A DNA stretch of 64,000 nucleotides from Dioscorea cayenensis subsp. rotundata (GCF_009730915.1 NC_052489.1:1944122-2008121); one strand, 5' to 3'; numbered from the stretch's first letter, positions 14,547-27,125 are shown. Notes: generated by a model not told the origin, from the sequence alone. Translations and numbers: made by a program.

Positions 14547-14556
14547 CTTATAAACA
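14547..14556 (+). promoter_or_regulatory. TATA-like box of ABCB19
   Basis: CTTATAAACA lies 176 bp before the ABCB19 start, in a C-rich promoter context that contrasts with the AT-rich flank. If used, transcription would start near 14580. Position and motif are the only evidence. Confidence 0.45.
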
Positions 14557-14571
14557 CAAGCTCTTTTATCG

Positions 14572-14748
14572 ATGTCCATTCTAAAAATCGAAAGCGCACC
14601 GAAAAAGAAACCAAAAATACAAAGAAAAATTTCACCCATACCTCCAGTGCTGCCGCTGATCTCAGCTCGGAGCAGCGGGGAGACCAAGCTCGATCGATTC
14701 ATCGGCGCTCATTCGGAGCTCGGACAAGGCAATGGGGGACGTGGGTGA
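14572..14748 (+). other. Upstream ORF overlapping the ABCB19 start codon
   Basis: An ATG at 14572 opens a 58-codon frame (beginning MSILKIESAPKKKP) that ends with TGA at 14746-14748. It overlaps the first 17 nt of the ABCB19 CDS in another frame. If the transcript includes this ATG it would compete with the main start. The TATA-like box at 14547 would place the transcript start just after it, so inclusion is uncertain. Confidence 0.4.
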
Positions 14749-17700
14749 TGTCAAGCCGGCGGCGATCGCTGGGGAAGGGGAGAAGAAAGGTAAGGAGCAA
14801 AGTGTGGGGTTCCACGAGCTCTTCTCCTTTGCTGACCGGCTTGATCTAGCGCTCATGGCGGCTGGTACCATCGGTGCCATCCTCCATGGCGCTGCCATGC
14901 CTGTCTTCTTCCTCTTCCTTGGTGACCTCTTCAATGGCTTCGGCAAAAACCAGCACGATCTCCACGCCATGACCGCCGAAGTCTCCAAGGTCTCTCTCTC
15001 TCTCTCTCTCTCTCGTTTTTCCTTTTTCTATTTTTTTTCTAATTATTTATTTAAATATTTTGAATTTTTTTTAGTACGCTCTATACTTCGTATACCTCGG
15101 CATCGTGGTTTGCTTGGCATCGTACGCAGGTAACCATTTATTTTTAATTTATTTTTATTTTATCTTTTTCATTAAGAACGGAAGAGCTCACCGGCGGTGA
15201 GCATAAGAGGCACGGCACTGGCATATCATCTTCAACCTCTAGATTGGTTTTTCTTTGTCTTTATTCGCTCTGGTTACAATCACTGAATCACCGGTTCACC
15301 GGTGGGGTCCACATAACCCGTCGTATTTTCGTCTCTTTCTTGGTTCTCACGTCGCTGTCACGGTGCCTCGTGGGTTGTATCCCTGGCCCGAGTTAGGCTC
15401 ACCGGCGGTGAGGGTATTCGGTTGGGTTGGGTCTTGTTGTTCGCGGTGAGGTTAAGGTTTGTGTTACCGCGTTGTACTTGTGGGCAGAGATTGCTTGCTG
15501 GATGTATACGGGGGAGAGGCAGGTGGGCACGCTTCGAAAGCGCTACCTGGAGGCCGTGCTGATGCAGGACGTGGGGTTCTTTGACACCGACGCGCGCACC
15601 GGGGACATCGTCTTTGGAGTTTCTACCGACACGCTGCTCGTCCAGGACGCCATTAGCGAGAAGGTGAGCCTCTTTTTTTGTTTGTTATCAGTGGAAATGG
15701 TGTTTCAGGGTCTAAAGTTGGTGGCTTTGTAGGTGGGGAACTTCATACACTACTTGTCGACGTTCCTGGCTGGGCTGGTGGTTGGGTTCGTGTCGGCGTG
15801 GCGGCTGGCGTTGCTCAGTGTGGCGGTCATCCCCGGCATTGCGTTCGCCGGAGGGCTTTATGCGTATACTATCACTGGTCTCACTTCGAAGAGTCGTGAG
15901 TCTTACGCCAATGCTGGCATTATTGCCGAACAGGTATGTATATCTCTTCATTGTCTCAATGCATGTTGGTTTGGTTGGCCGTGTACTGTTTCCTCATGTG
16001 TTCTTGTTTAAAAAGTTTGTCGCTTTTCTTCGTTTTCTTCCATTATGTTGATTTCTTGTTTTTTTGCAGTCTTTGTTTTTGGTGTAAATCATATTACCTC
16101 AGCTACTACATTTCTGCATTGAATTTTCTCTGTGGATTGGATGGTGTGCGTCTAATGACCTTTTTGGTTTAAAAAAGATACCATTTTTTATGGATTTTTT
16201 CGGTGAAGAATTGAGGCATGGACCCGGGTTCTTTGTGTAGATATATAGACTTGAGTATCTAATGCGTTGCTCGGTGGTCATTTGTTGATGATGGGGACTG
16301 CTTGTCTTGATGCCTTCTCCAGGAGTGATAAACTTGGTTTACTGTTGCCATGTATACGACGTGGGCCTGGCCACTTAAATAGTTAGATTCCCACCATGAG
16401 AAATATATAAATAATACTGAACTAGAGACATTCAATCTATGTTGATTTGTCTACCTCATTGCTGAATAATTTTGCATTCTATACACAAGCTGTAGTTATT
16501 TAGGATCACGCTATGTGTCCAATCAGAACAGTGAATACTTGCTGGATTTGGATGCTAACGTTAGGTGGGGTGATGAAGAGTGCCTCTCACCAAGTGATGC
16601 AGATACAGTACTTGCACTGTTCTCTATGCTCAGTTAATTTCATGGTACATGTGCAAAAGGTGATTGATGTAGAACAAAGCTTGCCAAATTGACTATCGAC
16701 AAACAGTTCGGAGTATTAATCATATTTTCATTCGTTCGAGTGCCTATTTAACTTTGGAAAATAAAGGCTGCCTCAATGATGATTCTCTCCTTTGTGACTT
16801 TTGACTGGAGTGAGAAACCAAACCAATATATAATGCCTAATATGATATGTGCTTGAAAATATGCACTTTTATGTGGCACTCCACAAATGTGGTGCCTCTG
16901 AACGCGTCATAAACCTGTTAAACCTTAACTTTGTTACCAGCGGTTCATTCTGTGCGTTGTTGCTTTAATTTTTAATTATGGGTAAGTCGTGTCAAGTTTG
17001 GTCTTGATTGTCATGGATGTTCGATTGATTTTCCCTAATTTTTTTCCTCCCGTAGGCTATTACTCAAGTTCGGACCGTATATTCATATGTGGGTGAGAGC
17101 AAGGCACTCAATGCCTACTCTGAAGCTATTCAGAACACTTTGAAGCTTGGATACAAGGCAGGGATGGCAAAGGGTCTTGGGATTGGGTGCACGTATGGTA
17201 TAGCGTGCATGTCATGGGCGTTGGTTTTCTGGTATGCCGGTGTCTTCATTAGGAATGGTCAAACAGATGGTGGAAAAGCTTTCACAGCCATTTTTTCTGC
17301 CATAGTTGGTGGCTTGTAAGCTTCTGAACTCATTATTTTGGTCATCAACATACATCTTCAATAAATGCTCAAGTTTGTTATTTTTACTTAGCTTAGATTT
17401 GCAAATAATATACTGGGACATCAGGCTTGAAGTGATTCTAGCTTCATAATTATTGCATTTATTGCAGCAGTTGTTCCTCTGTAGTAGGGTCAAACAACAC
17501 TGACTGTTGTCTATCTTGCTGAATATTCTGTTTGCTCATGCAGGAGTCTCGGGCAAGCATTCTCTAATCTTGGAGCATTTAGCAAAGGGAAAGCTGCTGG
17601 ATACAAGCTGCTTGAAATAATTAGGCAAAAACCATCCATAATTCAGGATCCTTCCGATGGCAAATGTTTAGATGAAGTTCATGGAAATATAGAACTCAAA

Positions 17701-20700
17701 GATGTAACATTCAGTTATCCATCACGTCCTGGTGCCATTATTTTCCGAGACTTTTCTCTCTTCTTTCCTGCAGGAAAGACTGTTGCAGTTGTTGGAGGTA
17801 GTGGGTCTGGAAAGAGCACTGTGGTTGCTTTGATTGAAAGGTTCTATGACCCTAATCAAGGTATTGTGTGACTTAACTTGAAGGAATGTGGGGAATAAAG
17901 TTGAAATGTTCATTGGGTAGGAGTTGTCTCCTAAACAGTTCTTTCTTTTTCTTAATGCTGTTGCAGGGCAGGTTCTGTTGGATAATGTGGACATAAGGAC
18001 TCTTCAATTGAAGTGGTTACGAGATCAAATTGGGCTGGTAAACCAAGAACCAGCACTTTTTGCGACCACAATCCTTGAGAATATACTTTATGGAAAACCG
18101 GATGCCACAATGGCTGAAGTTGAAAATGCTGCATCTGCTGCAAATGCTCACAGCTTTATAGCTCTACTTCCCAATGGGTACAACACCCAGGTGACTATTT
18201 TTAGCTATCGTAAAATAAAGTATTCAAGTTGCATTTCCTGGATACCCTGTTCTCACATATGATTCCACCATGAAGTGGTGTAGGTCAAGGAAGGCTTCAT
18301 CGGGATCTTCATTGCATGTTGAGATTATATTAGGACTGATTTTCTTTTTTCCTTTCTGAGAGGTTGACATTCTGTTTTGTTCAGGTTGGTGAGCGAGGAG
18401 TTCAGTTATCTGGTGGTCAGAAACAGCGAATTGCCATTGCTCGAGCCATGCTGAAGAATCCCAAGATCCTGCTCCTGGATGAAGCTACAAGTGCCTTGGA
18501 TGCAGGCTCTGCAAGCATTGTTCAAGAAGCACTGGACCGCCTCATGGTTGGGAGAACAACTGTAGTGGTTGCGCATCAACTATCGACGATTCGAAATGTT
18601 GATACAATTGCTGTTATCCAACAAGGACAGGTAGTCGAGACAGGAACCCATGAAGAACTGCTTGCTAAGGGAAGCACTGGAGCATATGCATCTCTAATGA
18701 GGTTCCAAGAAATGGCAAGAAATAGAGATTTTGGTGGTATGTCCACTCGAAGATCTAGATCTTCGCGCCTTAGCCATTCTCTGTCTACCAAGTCTTTAAG
18801 CCTAAGATCTGGAAGTTTAAGGAACTTGAGCTACCAGTACAGCACTGGAGCTGATGGGCGTATTGAGATGGTCTCTAATGCTGACAATGATCGGAAATAT
18901 CCAGCACCTGATGGCTATTTCATCAGGCTTCTTAAGTTAAATGCTCCAGAATGGCCATATGCCATCTTGGGCGCCATTGGATCAGTTCTTTCTGGATTTA
19001 TTGGACCAACATTTGCAATAGTGATGAGCAATATGATTGAGGTGTTCTATTACAGGGATACCAATTTGATGGAGAGCAAGATCAAGGAATTTGTGTTCAT
19101 ATACATTGGAGCAGGACTCTATGCTGTTGTAGCTTATCTAGTGCAGCATTACTTCTTCAGCATAATGGGGGAGAATCTCACAACCCGGGTTAGAAGAATG
19201 ATGCTCGCTGGTTAGTAAATCACATTGCTTTCACACTTTGCAAGGAATCTGCATGTATGTATAACTTAGACAAACTGTGATTTTTGTTGCAGCAATATTA
19301 AAGAATGAAGTAGGTTGGTATGATGAAGAGGAGAACAATTCAACCCTTGTTGCCGCTCGATTGGCAACTGATGCTGCCGATGTGAAGTCCGCAATTGCAG
19401 AGAGAATTTCTGTGATTCTGCAGAACATGACCTCTCTTCTCACATCCTTTGTTGTCGGTTTCATTGTTGAGTGGCGTGTTTCCCTCCTCATTCTCGGCAC
19501 CTTCCCTCTCCTTGTTCTAGCCAACTTCGCCCAGGTACTACTGCATACTGCTAACTACTTGTTAAGTACTATACTGTAAAACTACATGCATGAATCATCA
19601 ATAATATCTCGACATGTTTGTTAGTGGTAACTTGTTAAATACTATACTTTAAAACTACAAGCATGATTCGCATGAATCATCAATAATATCTCAACATGTT
19701 TGTTAGTGATAACATAGTAGGTAGCTTAGTACACGATGAGCTTCCACACATTAAAAGACAAAGATGATTCAGTAAAAATATCTATTTTCTAAACAAACAC
19801 ATTCTGTGTGGATCAGTACACTGACAAAAAACACTGCACCTCCCACCTCCTTCCTGGCTGCTCTCTGTTAACATTTTTTTTTTTTTTGGTCTGGTTAGAT
19901 GCTATTCTCTTTGACTTTGTTGTATCTGTGCACAAAGCATGGTTGCCTAGGGAGGCCACCGTGCATTTATTATTAGCATATGGCGTTCTGTAAAAACATC
20001 AACATGTGTACAATGTGCATCTCGAGAAATTGGGTGAGTCAGTCCACCATGCCCTGACATCTGCCATCTTTTAATTATTTTGTTTGAGCATGGTAAAAAA
20101 GTTAAAAAAGAAGAAAGAAAAAAGAAAAAAGTTCGTCTGCCCTTATTTTCTTTTACCAACTGCAACTAAAGAACAATGCAGATGTTGGCCATGTGAGATT
20201 CTCTTCTCTCGAGACATCTTACTGTGCTTCCTTTAATAAAGTTTCTCTGTATCAATGCCTTTTCATTGCTTGGTATTCACCATAGCATCACTCTTTGTGA
20301 TCTGGATATGTTTACCTTTCTTAATTTAACTGAATTCTTCTTCTGTTAATAAAAGTTAACAGATTGAAGAATGTGAACTTAATTGATATTCTTCGTTTTT
20401 TGAACTGTTTGATGGTAGAAGCTGATCATTTTCTCTTGAATATAATAATGTTATTCAGCAACTCTCACTGAAAGGATTTGCTGGAGACACAGCAAAGGCA
20501 CATGCTAAAACCAGCATGATTGCCGGAGAGGGAGTGAGCAACATTCGCACAGTTGCGGCCTTCAATGCACAAGACAAGATCCTCACTCTTTTCCGGCATG
20601 AGCTCCGAATCCCTCAGCTCCGCAGTTTTCGTCGGAGCCAAACATCTGGGATTCTCTTTGGGCTTGCCCAGCTCTCTCTTTATGCATCCGAAGCTCTCAT

Positions 20701-21670
20701 TCTCTGGTATGGAGCTCACCTTGTTCGTTCAGGCATGTCCACATTCTCGAAGGTCGTCAAGGTGTTTGTTGTTTTAGTTATTACTGCAAATTCTGTTGCT
20801 GAGACTGTAAGTATGGCACCTGAGATCATTCGCGGTGGGGAATCAATTCGATCAGTCTTCTCCATTCTCAACCGTGGCACCCGCATTGATGCCGATGATC
20901 CAGACAGTGAGTCTGTGGACTCAATACGAGGCGAGATTGAACTTCGGCATGTTGATTTCACCTACCCATCTCGGCCTGAAGTCTCCATCTTCAAGGACCT
21001 CAACCTTCGCATTCGTGCAGGCCAGAGCCAGGCACTAGTAGGAGCTAGTGGCTCCGGTAAGAGCTCAGTCATCGCACTCATCGAACGGTTCTACGATCCA
21101 ACCGCAGGGAAAGTTATGATTGATGGCAAAGACATTAGAAGACTACACCTGAAATCCCTCAGGATGAAGATTGGTCTAGTGCAGCAAGAGCCAGTGCTAT
21201 TTGCGGCCAACATCTTCGACAACATTGCCTATGGCAAAGACAATGCAACTGAAGCAGAAGTCATTGAAGCCGCAAAAGCAGCAAATGTGCATGGTTTTGT
21301 AAGTGCATTGCCCGATGGATACAAAACGGCGGTCGGGGAGCGAGGTGTGCAACTTTCCGGTGGACAGAAGCAGAGGATTGCGATTGCAAGAGCCGTGCTG
21401 AAAGACCCGGCAGTGTTACTCCTCGATGAAGCTACAAGTGCATTAGATGCAGAATCAGAAGCAATGCTGCAGGAAGCATTGGAGAGGCTGATGAGAGGCC
21501 GAACAACGGTGATTGTTGCTCATCGGCTTTCAACGATTCGGGGAGTTGACAGCATTGCCGTGGTGCAAGATGGCCGGATCACAGAGCAAGGTAGCCATGG
21601 CGAGCTCATTGCCCGGGGACCTGAAGGAGCCTACTCTAAGTTATTGCAGCTGCAGCACCACCACATTTAA
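14732..21670 (+). CDS. ABCB19: ABCB19 auxin-transporting ABC transporter (full-size ABCB/MDR)
   Basis: Full-size plasma-membrane ABC exporter for auxin, colinear with Arabidopsis ABCB19 through nearly its whole length (1256 aa here, 1252 there). Coding exons: 14732-14989, 15075-15129, 15488-15663, 15733-15933, 17056-17315, 17544-17860, 17967-18190, 18385-19210, 19293-19534, 20459-21670. All introns are GT-AG and phases agree. Order is TMD1, NBD1, linker, TMD2, NBD2. NBD1 has Walker [10 protein letters not shown] (about residue 400), Q-loop NQEPALF, signature LSGGQ (about 503) and Walker [16 protein letters not shown]2 has GASGSGKSS (about 1047), LSGGQ (about 1151) and AHRLST. The Ser/Arg-rich linker [20 protein letters not shown] is the conserved regulatory region. 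In NBD1, AHQLST replaces the usual AHRLST, and SALDAGSA replaces SALDASSE. The catalytic His, Walker and signature residues are intact. Intron 1 begins inside a CT repeat. No frame break. Confidence 0.97.
15187..15412. repeat. Repeated near-palindrome in ABCB19 intron 2
   Basis: CTCACCGGCGGTGAG occurs at 15187-15201 and again at 15398-15412, with related TCACCGGTTCACCGGTGG at about 15288-15305. The arms CTCACC/GGTGAG are perfect inverted repeats. The intron is unusually GC-rich for this window. Function unknown. Confidence 0.7.
19557..19711 (+). repeat. Tandem duplication in ABCB19 intron 9
   Basis: Two imperfect copies of a unit of about 73-82 bp (19557-19629 and 19630-19711) share blocks such as CATGAATCATCAATAATATC and ACATGTTTGTTAGTG. 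The second copy has about 9 extra bases around GCATGATTCGCATGAATC. It lies wholly in the intron. Confidence 0.85.
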
Positions 21671-22096
21671 ACAAAGATGGAAGTGATGATCAATCAAATG
21701 CAGCATTTTGGGTTTTTTTTTGTTTTTGTGTTATGGTGGTGAATCAGTGAATGTAGATATGTTTTGAGGACTTTGGAGTATCAATGGTGATAAATATTTG
21801 TTTGGACTGAATATTAGAGCAGTAAGGTGTTTGATTAAGGGAAGGTGAAATTAATTAAGGTATTTGATAATGTTTATTATGAGTTAATGTTTGATTTTGT
21901 TGATATACATATCACGGATGATTTCCTTGCATTCAATTTTCAAAACAATAAAAAAGATGATAAAGATGCAGAAATACCATGAACATTTTTATTTTTGTAT
22001 CTACTTTAATTGCATTTTTTTTTCCATAAAAATTTAATATTTATTCAATGAAAGATAAGTGATAATTATAGATGCATCAATTACCGTGGTTTAACG

Positions 22097-22160
22097 ATGC
22101 TTTAAAAATTTATAATGTGAGGTGAACTATGCTTTAAAAATTTATAATGTGAGGTGAACT
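22097..22160 (+). repeat. Perfect 32-bp tandem duplication
   Basis: A 32-bp unit starting ATGCTTTAAAAATTTATAAT is present twice head-to-tail (22097-22128 and 22129-22160) with no mismatch, so it is recent. Confidence 0.95.
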
Positions 22161-22386
22161 AAAATACTGGGCAATATCCAGATTAATACATAGGGAAAGG
22201 AAAACCTGTCACATTTCAATTCCATTTTTTTTAATTTAATTTAATTTTTTAAATCAATTTTTATCTTGTCATATATTAGGCTCATTCTCCCTCACTTCCG
22301 TTCACTTTCCACTCACTTTCCCTGCAACCAAAGAACTTGGAAAGTCAAGTATAATTATATTAAAAACTTTAAAATCATTTCTAACC

Positions 22387-23040
22387 CACGTGATCAATCC
22401 ATGCATGCAAATGGTTCAAGTTAAATTTCCAAAAAATACCACTACACGTGCACTTTCTTTGTCTTTATTCTCTTCCCCAATTTAACTTTGAACTTTCTTC
22501 TTCTCATTTTAAAATTACAAACTAATCCAATTGACCCCACATTTGTACATTTATATATATATTTATATGTATATAGTTCAGAGATCTGATTTCAGAGATA
22601 TGTAAATTTGTCGGTGTTGAATAAGTCTTTTTTTTATTTTTTTTTATTTTTAATTTTTTCTTCTCAGGAAGGTCGGTGTTAAATGATCATTTCATTAAGA
22701 AAGACTTTCTCAAATGAAAGCTAGTCTATGCTAAAACAAATTGATCCTAGCTAGTGCCATAGTTCAAAAACATATATCATTAATCAAAGTTTATATATAT
22801 ATAAAGACTGAGTACTTTGTACATGGATAATATAACATATATCATTAAGTACACTTTATTGCTGTCATTTAGATCAATCCTCTCTGTAAATTACTGTTTT
22901 TAAGTGTTTAATTATATACAATGTATATATGTTTAGTTTGTCTTAATTTGAAAAAAAAAAATTTAAACATGGTTGAGTGTATGCATGGGAATGAAATTAA
23001 AGCAAGTTGCATGTGTCATCATCTTTGACCAATTCACGTG
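22387..23040. promoter_or_regulatory. Three G-box (CACGTG) motifs upstream of PRE
   Basis: CACGTG occurs at 22387-22392, 22445-22450 and 23035-23040, about 0.96-1.6 kb before the PRE start. G-boxes bind bHLH (for example PIF) and bZIP factors. PRE-family genes are known growth- and hormone-responsive genes. Use of these particular sites is inferred. Confidence 0.4.
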
Positions 23041-23999
23041 AGATATAACTCTTTAGATGACGTAAACAAATCTATGCTCCATTCTCTTATTATGAAACAA
23101 ATGCAATAATAATATATTCATATATTTATATATATAGGAATAAATTTACATATATAGCCCCTCTTTGCCGACAAATATTGTTGATTCTAATATACTACCA
23201 TAAAACTCTTATATCTCTGTAAATTATTAATATTTATTTATTTATTTATATGCACAATCAACTATTTCTTTTTTTAAAAAAATAACCTACCTTTTTGTTG
23301 GAATATATATGTTGTGTTTATACATATACAACTACAAGTTTCACTAACTTAGTATAGAAATTAGGTTTATTTTATAGTATATAATTTTATCTAGTATCCT
23401 CTCCATTCATGCCACCATGATCTTTTTTGTTCTACATCTGTTTATATCAACAAATAAAAAATAAAAATAAAAATAAAATAAATGATAATTTTAATTAATT
23501 TATCAATGATTTTTTAATCTATTTGCAAAAGATTCTTTGCATAATATTTTTGTATTTTTTACCGAGAAAAAAGATCAAATCTTCTCACACTAGGTGAAGG
23601 CACATGAGCACCCCTGATATGGTTTGTCTATTTTATTTTTTTTTAAATATAATATATATATATATTACACATAAATTATTTTGGGGTATAATCGATATTT
23701 TACATGAATATATATAGGGTATAAGCATGTGGTAATAATGTAGATATAATGAAAAGTCAAACAAAATTTCTCAATTTAGTTCAGTATTTAAATCCAATTT
23801 GCTCCTCCCATGCAGCTTGTGTCCCCTTCTCTACAACACCACTTGTGTTCCTCCATTGTTCTCTCTCTCTCTACTTCTACTCTTTGTTTCTCTTGTCCAA
23901 ATTAAGCCTGACCAAAACCTTGGTTACTACTACAAAAAACTCTTTCTATATTTATATATATTTATATATATCAATCTATATATCACAAAGAAAAAGACC

Positions 24000-24568
24000 A
24001 TGTCTAGCAGGAGATCATCTCACTCAAGACAATCCTCATCCTCTCCAAATATCACTGAGGATCAAATCATTGATCTCATCTCCAAGTTACAAGCCCTTCT
24101 CCCTGAAACTCGAATTCGAAACACTGACAGAGTAACTATCTTTTATTTATATGTTTCTCATAATTTTTTATTTTTTTATTAAAGCAACAAATGGTTATAT
24201 ACATCGGCGCGTGCACATGAGCTGAAAATTGATTATCCATCCCGTGCACTCTTAGCTGGAAATGAGGGGTTTGGGCTATACGCTCATACAGTCATACTAA
24301 CTCACAACTGATTACTTATTACAATTAATGCTTTCAATGAGTTTTGAGCTCAAGACCTTTAAATGTCTTACCCTCGAACTCTCGATTTTTGATTTTTAAT
24401 GTTTTTTTGAAGGCATCGGCGGAAAAGGTATTGAAGGAGACATGTAGATACATTAAGAAGCTGCAAAATGAGGTGGAGGATTTGAGTGAAAAGCTTGCCG
24501 AGCTTCTCACTTTGACTGAGGAGACGAATAGTGCTCAAGCTTCGCTTATTCGGAGTCTTCTTATGTAA
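24000..24568 (+). CDS. PRE/ILI-type atypical bHLH protein (paclobutrazol-resistance family)
   Basis: Small 95-aa nuclear HLH protein. This family lacks the basic DNA-binding residues and acts by pairing with and sequestering inhibitory bHLH proteins, promoting cell elongation downstream of gibberellin, brassinosteroid and light signals. Two exons: 24000-24131 and 24413-24568, GT-AG, phase 0. The N-terminus [15 protein letters not shown] is typical. Helix 1 ([17 protein letters not shown], about 20-36), a loop, then helix 2 ([18 protein letters not shown], about 45-62) and a leucine-rich tail ending IRSLLM match PRE1 (92 aa). The single intron splits the HLH at the usual place. It lies 2.3 kb downstream of ABCB19, in the same orientation. 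Which PRE paralogue this is cannot be decided. Confidence 0.93.
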
Positions 24569-25812
24569 CTTCTATTTTACTTTTTTTTTTTTTTTTTTTG
24601 TGTGTTTAATTTAATGTAACTATTCAAGTATGAAATAATGTTATGTATAACTTGAAGTCCGACACTGTTGAGATTCTGAGTGAAAAATAAATTAAATAAT
24701 TTCATTTTGTGATGAAAATATTATTTAATACTTTTTATATATATTGTTCTTGAAATATACCATGGTATACATAAGAGGTTGTAATCGAGCAGAGAAGGAC
24801 TTTACTATATTCAACTTTAGTTTGGTACTATTTAAACCGAGCCTAATTTGATCGAGCTTCATTTGTTAGATTAGGCTTGGTCAGTTACAATAACTTAGTT
24901 ATAGTAATTTAACTATAGTAAAACAATTATTGCAAGAATTAGATATTTAAATTGTTGTATTTCTAATGTGCTACAATATAAAATGTTCATAAGCCTTAAC
25001 AAGTTGAGTTGAGGGGTGTTTAGGCTCAAGTCATTTATCTTATGAGTTCAAAAATTAGGTTAAAGAATTTCTTGTTTAACTTAATAAATGAGCCAAGTTG
25101 AGCTGAGCTCTTAGATGAGCCAAGCTCCGGAGCTCTTAACAAATATATTTGTTTATTTGTATTCTTAGTTATATATGACTTGTAGTTTAACTCATTATTT
25201 GTCCTAATTCTATATTTTTTTGGCAATTTAGTGTGAAAAATAAAACATAATTTTTAATTTAAGTTACTCATTATTTGGATGTGTTTTATTGAAATTTAAA
25301 CCAATTAAATAATTTCAATAAGTTAAAATCATATGTGATTGATATTCATAATTTTCTCATAAAACAAATAGTTTTACAATAAAGCCATCTGAATTGCATG
25401 TTTTAATTTATGTAAAACAAAATTATAAGATTGATATATATATGCAACGGAACAAATAAGTTTTCATATAAACTTGATCATTTTACTGCAATTGTAAAAT
25501 TAATTTAGACTTTATATTCTCATAATTCACCTTTTGTCCACTATATTTACCACTTTGTTAAAAAAAAAATATATAGTGCACTATGATCAAAGAACACAAA
25601 TCTCAAAGTTCCACTCTTTACAGTGGTAAGTGCTACAATTGAGCCAATTTCCATGAATCTTCTTTCTAAGCAAAACAATGAAAATAAGTAAATCAACATT
25701 CACCATGCTTGGATTTTTCTGTTGGTACTGATGACATTGCTTCTTCATAACCATCACCAATTGATTTTATTTTTCTTTGTGATTTTGGTTTGCTGAGTTG
25801 CAGAAATCAAAG
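24569..25812. other. Intergenic and likely leader intron of the BPA1-like gene
   Basis: AT-rich with no gene. A strong donor (CAGTG|GTAAGT) at 25626 and an acceptor (GAGTTGCAG) ending at 25803, ten bases before the ATG, suggest a 5' UTR intron at 25626-25803. Transcription would then begin before 25.6 kb. Confidence 0.45.
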
Positions 25813-26704
25813 ATGAATTCAAGTGTTCATGTTGCAGAAATCACAAATCTTTCTCCAAATGCAACAGAAAGACATGTTTATAAGTTTTTCTCATTTTCTG
25901 ATGCCATTGAACATATTGAGATCATAAGGTGCATATTAGTTGCTTTTCAATTTGTCGGCATTTTTCATGTCTCACATTCGCTGTTTTGAATTCATTCACA
26001 GATCTGAAGAATTTGCTTCTACTGCTTATGTGACATTCAGTGAACCTTATGCACTGGAAACTGCTGTCCTTCTCAGTGTATGATGATGATGATGATTTTT
26101 CGTATTTTCTTTTCGACAACTTTCATTGTCTGTACTCATATTTGTTTTTCAGGGAGCTGTCATTGTAGATCAGCATGTGTTCATAACGCGCCGGGGAACG
26201 GTAAGCTTGTTTGTGATTTAAAAACCGGAGAAATTTCTGCTTAACTATTGTATTGAATTGTATAAACATTCATAGGCTAATGAAGCAAGAAAATTCAGTA
26301 ACACTCCACAAGAAGCAGTAAAAATGGCGGAGGAGTTAAAAGGCATTATGTCAAAAGGATATGCTGTAACCAAAGATATGTTGAGCAAGGCGAAAGAATT
26401 CGATGATTCTCACAAAGTCACAGCCACTGCCACTGCTAAGATTGCTGAATTGAGCGAGCGCATTGGACTTACCGATAAGATAAACACTGGAATTGATGCT
26501 GTTCGTTCTGTCGATGAAAGGCTTAGGGTATCTGAGGCTGCTGAAACTATGATCAACAGCAGTTATTTTGCTGCAGGTGCATTGTTATTGTCTGATGCAC
26601 TTAGTATGGCTGCTAAATTAACTGCAGATTTGGCCAATCATGGCAGTAAAATTTTTCCAGAGTTTCAGGATTATGAACAAGAAGTCTTTGTCAATCATAA
26701 ATGA
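25813..26704 (+). CDS. BPA1-like RRM protein (binding partner of ACD11 family)
   Basis: Encodes 222 aa. Exons: 25813-25928, 26002-26077, 26153-26200, 26276-26704; all junctions are GT-AG and phases agree. The N-terminal about 80 residues form a divergent RRM: VHVAEITNLSPNATERHVYKF, then TAYVTF as the RNP1-like strand and GAVIVDQHVFIT as the last strand. The C-terminal half has the family pattern of ELKGIMSKGYAVTKDMLSKA, KEFDDSHKVTATATAKIAEL and a repeated Glu/Ala-rich helix. BPA1 and relatives bind the sphingolipid-transfer protein ACD11 and influence cell death and immunity in Arabidopsis. The role here is inferred from family only. It is convergent with the next gene, about 420 bp away. Confidence 0.85.
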
Positions 26705-27125
26705 TGAATGTGGTCCATGGAATCAAACAAAAAGTATGGAATGATGCTGTTTGTTCTTTGTGAACTCTAGTGTTTGATTTCATTTGCTTTGATAATAAAT
26801 GCTTGTCCTGTCTTTTGTTTTCCCTCTGGTTGGTTGTATTCCAACTAACTAATCAATCAATCTATGTAATTCTTTCCAAATACAATGTATCAAGTAGTGA
26901 AGATAATCAATCTATCATCCTCTCCACTCTATTTCTTTTTGTAAGACATTGAACTGAGAAACAAAATCAATCTATGTATCCATTGCATCAAATACTCTAC
27001 AATCACAATCTAAAGAACAACAACACAACAGAGCACAACCTCTTTACACACAAAAAAGAAAGAGAGAAAACACTCAAACAAGTAATAAAATAAAATTAGA
27101 AAAACTTCGAATTACCTGCAAAACT

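Larger units (their letters stand above)
21671..23999. other. Intergenic: ABCB19 3' UTR to PRE promoter
   Basis: The first about 300 bp are probably ABCB19 3' UTR. The rest is AT-rich and has no gene. It holds a perfect 32-bp tandem duplication and three G-boxes (listed separately). A CT-rich, TA-rich stretch at about 23860-23990 is the likely 5' UTR of the PRE gene. Confidence 0.5.

Noticed and set aside
23749-24135. Longer open frames running through the PRE leader
   Set aside because: They start upstream in TA/CT-rich sequence and are not conserved; the PRE start at 24000 gives the family N-terminus.
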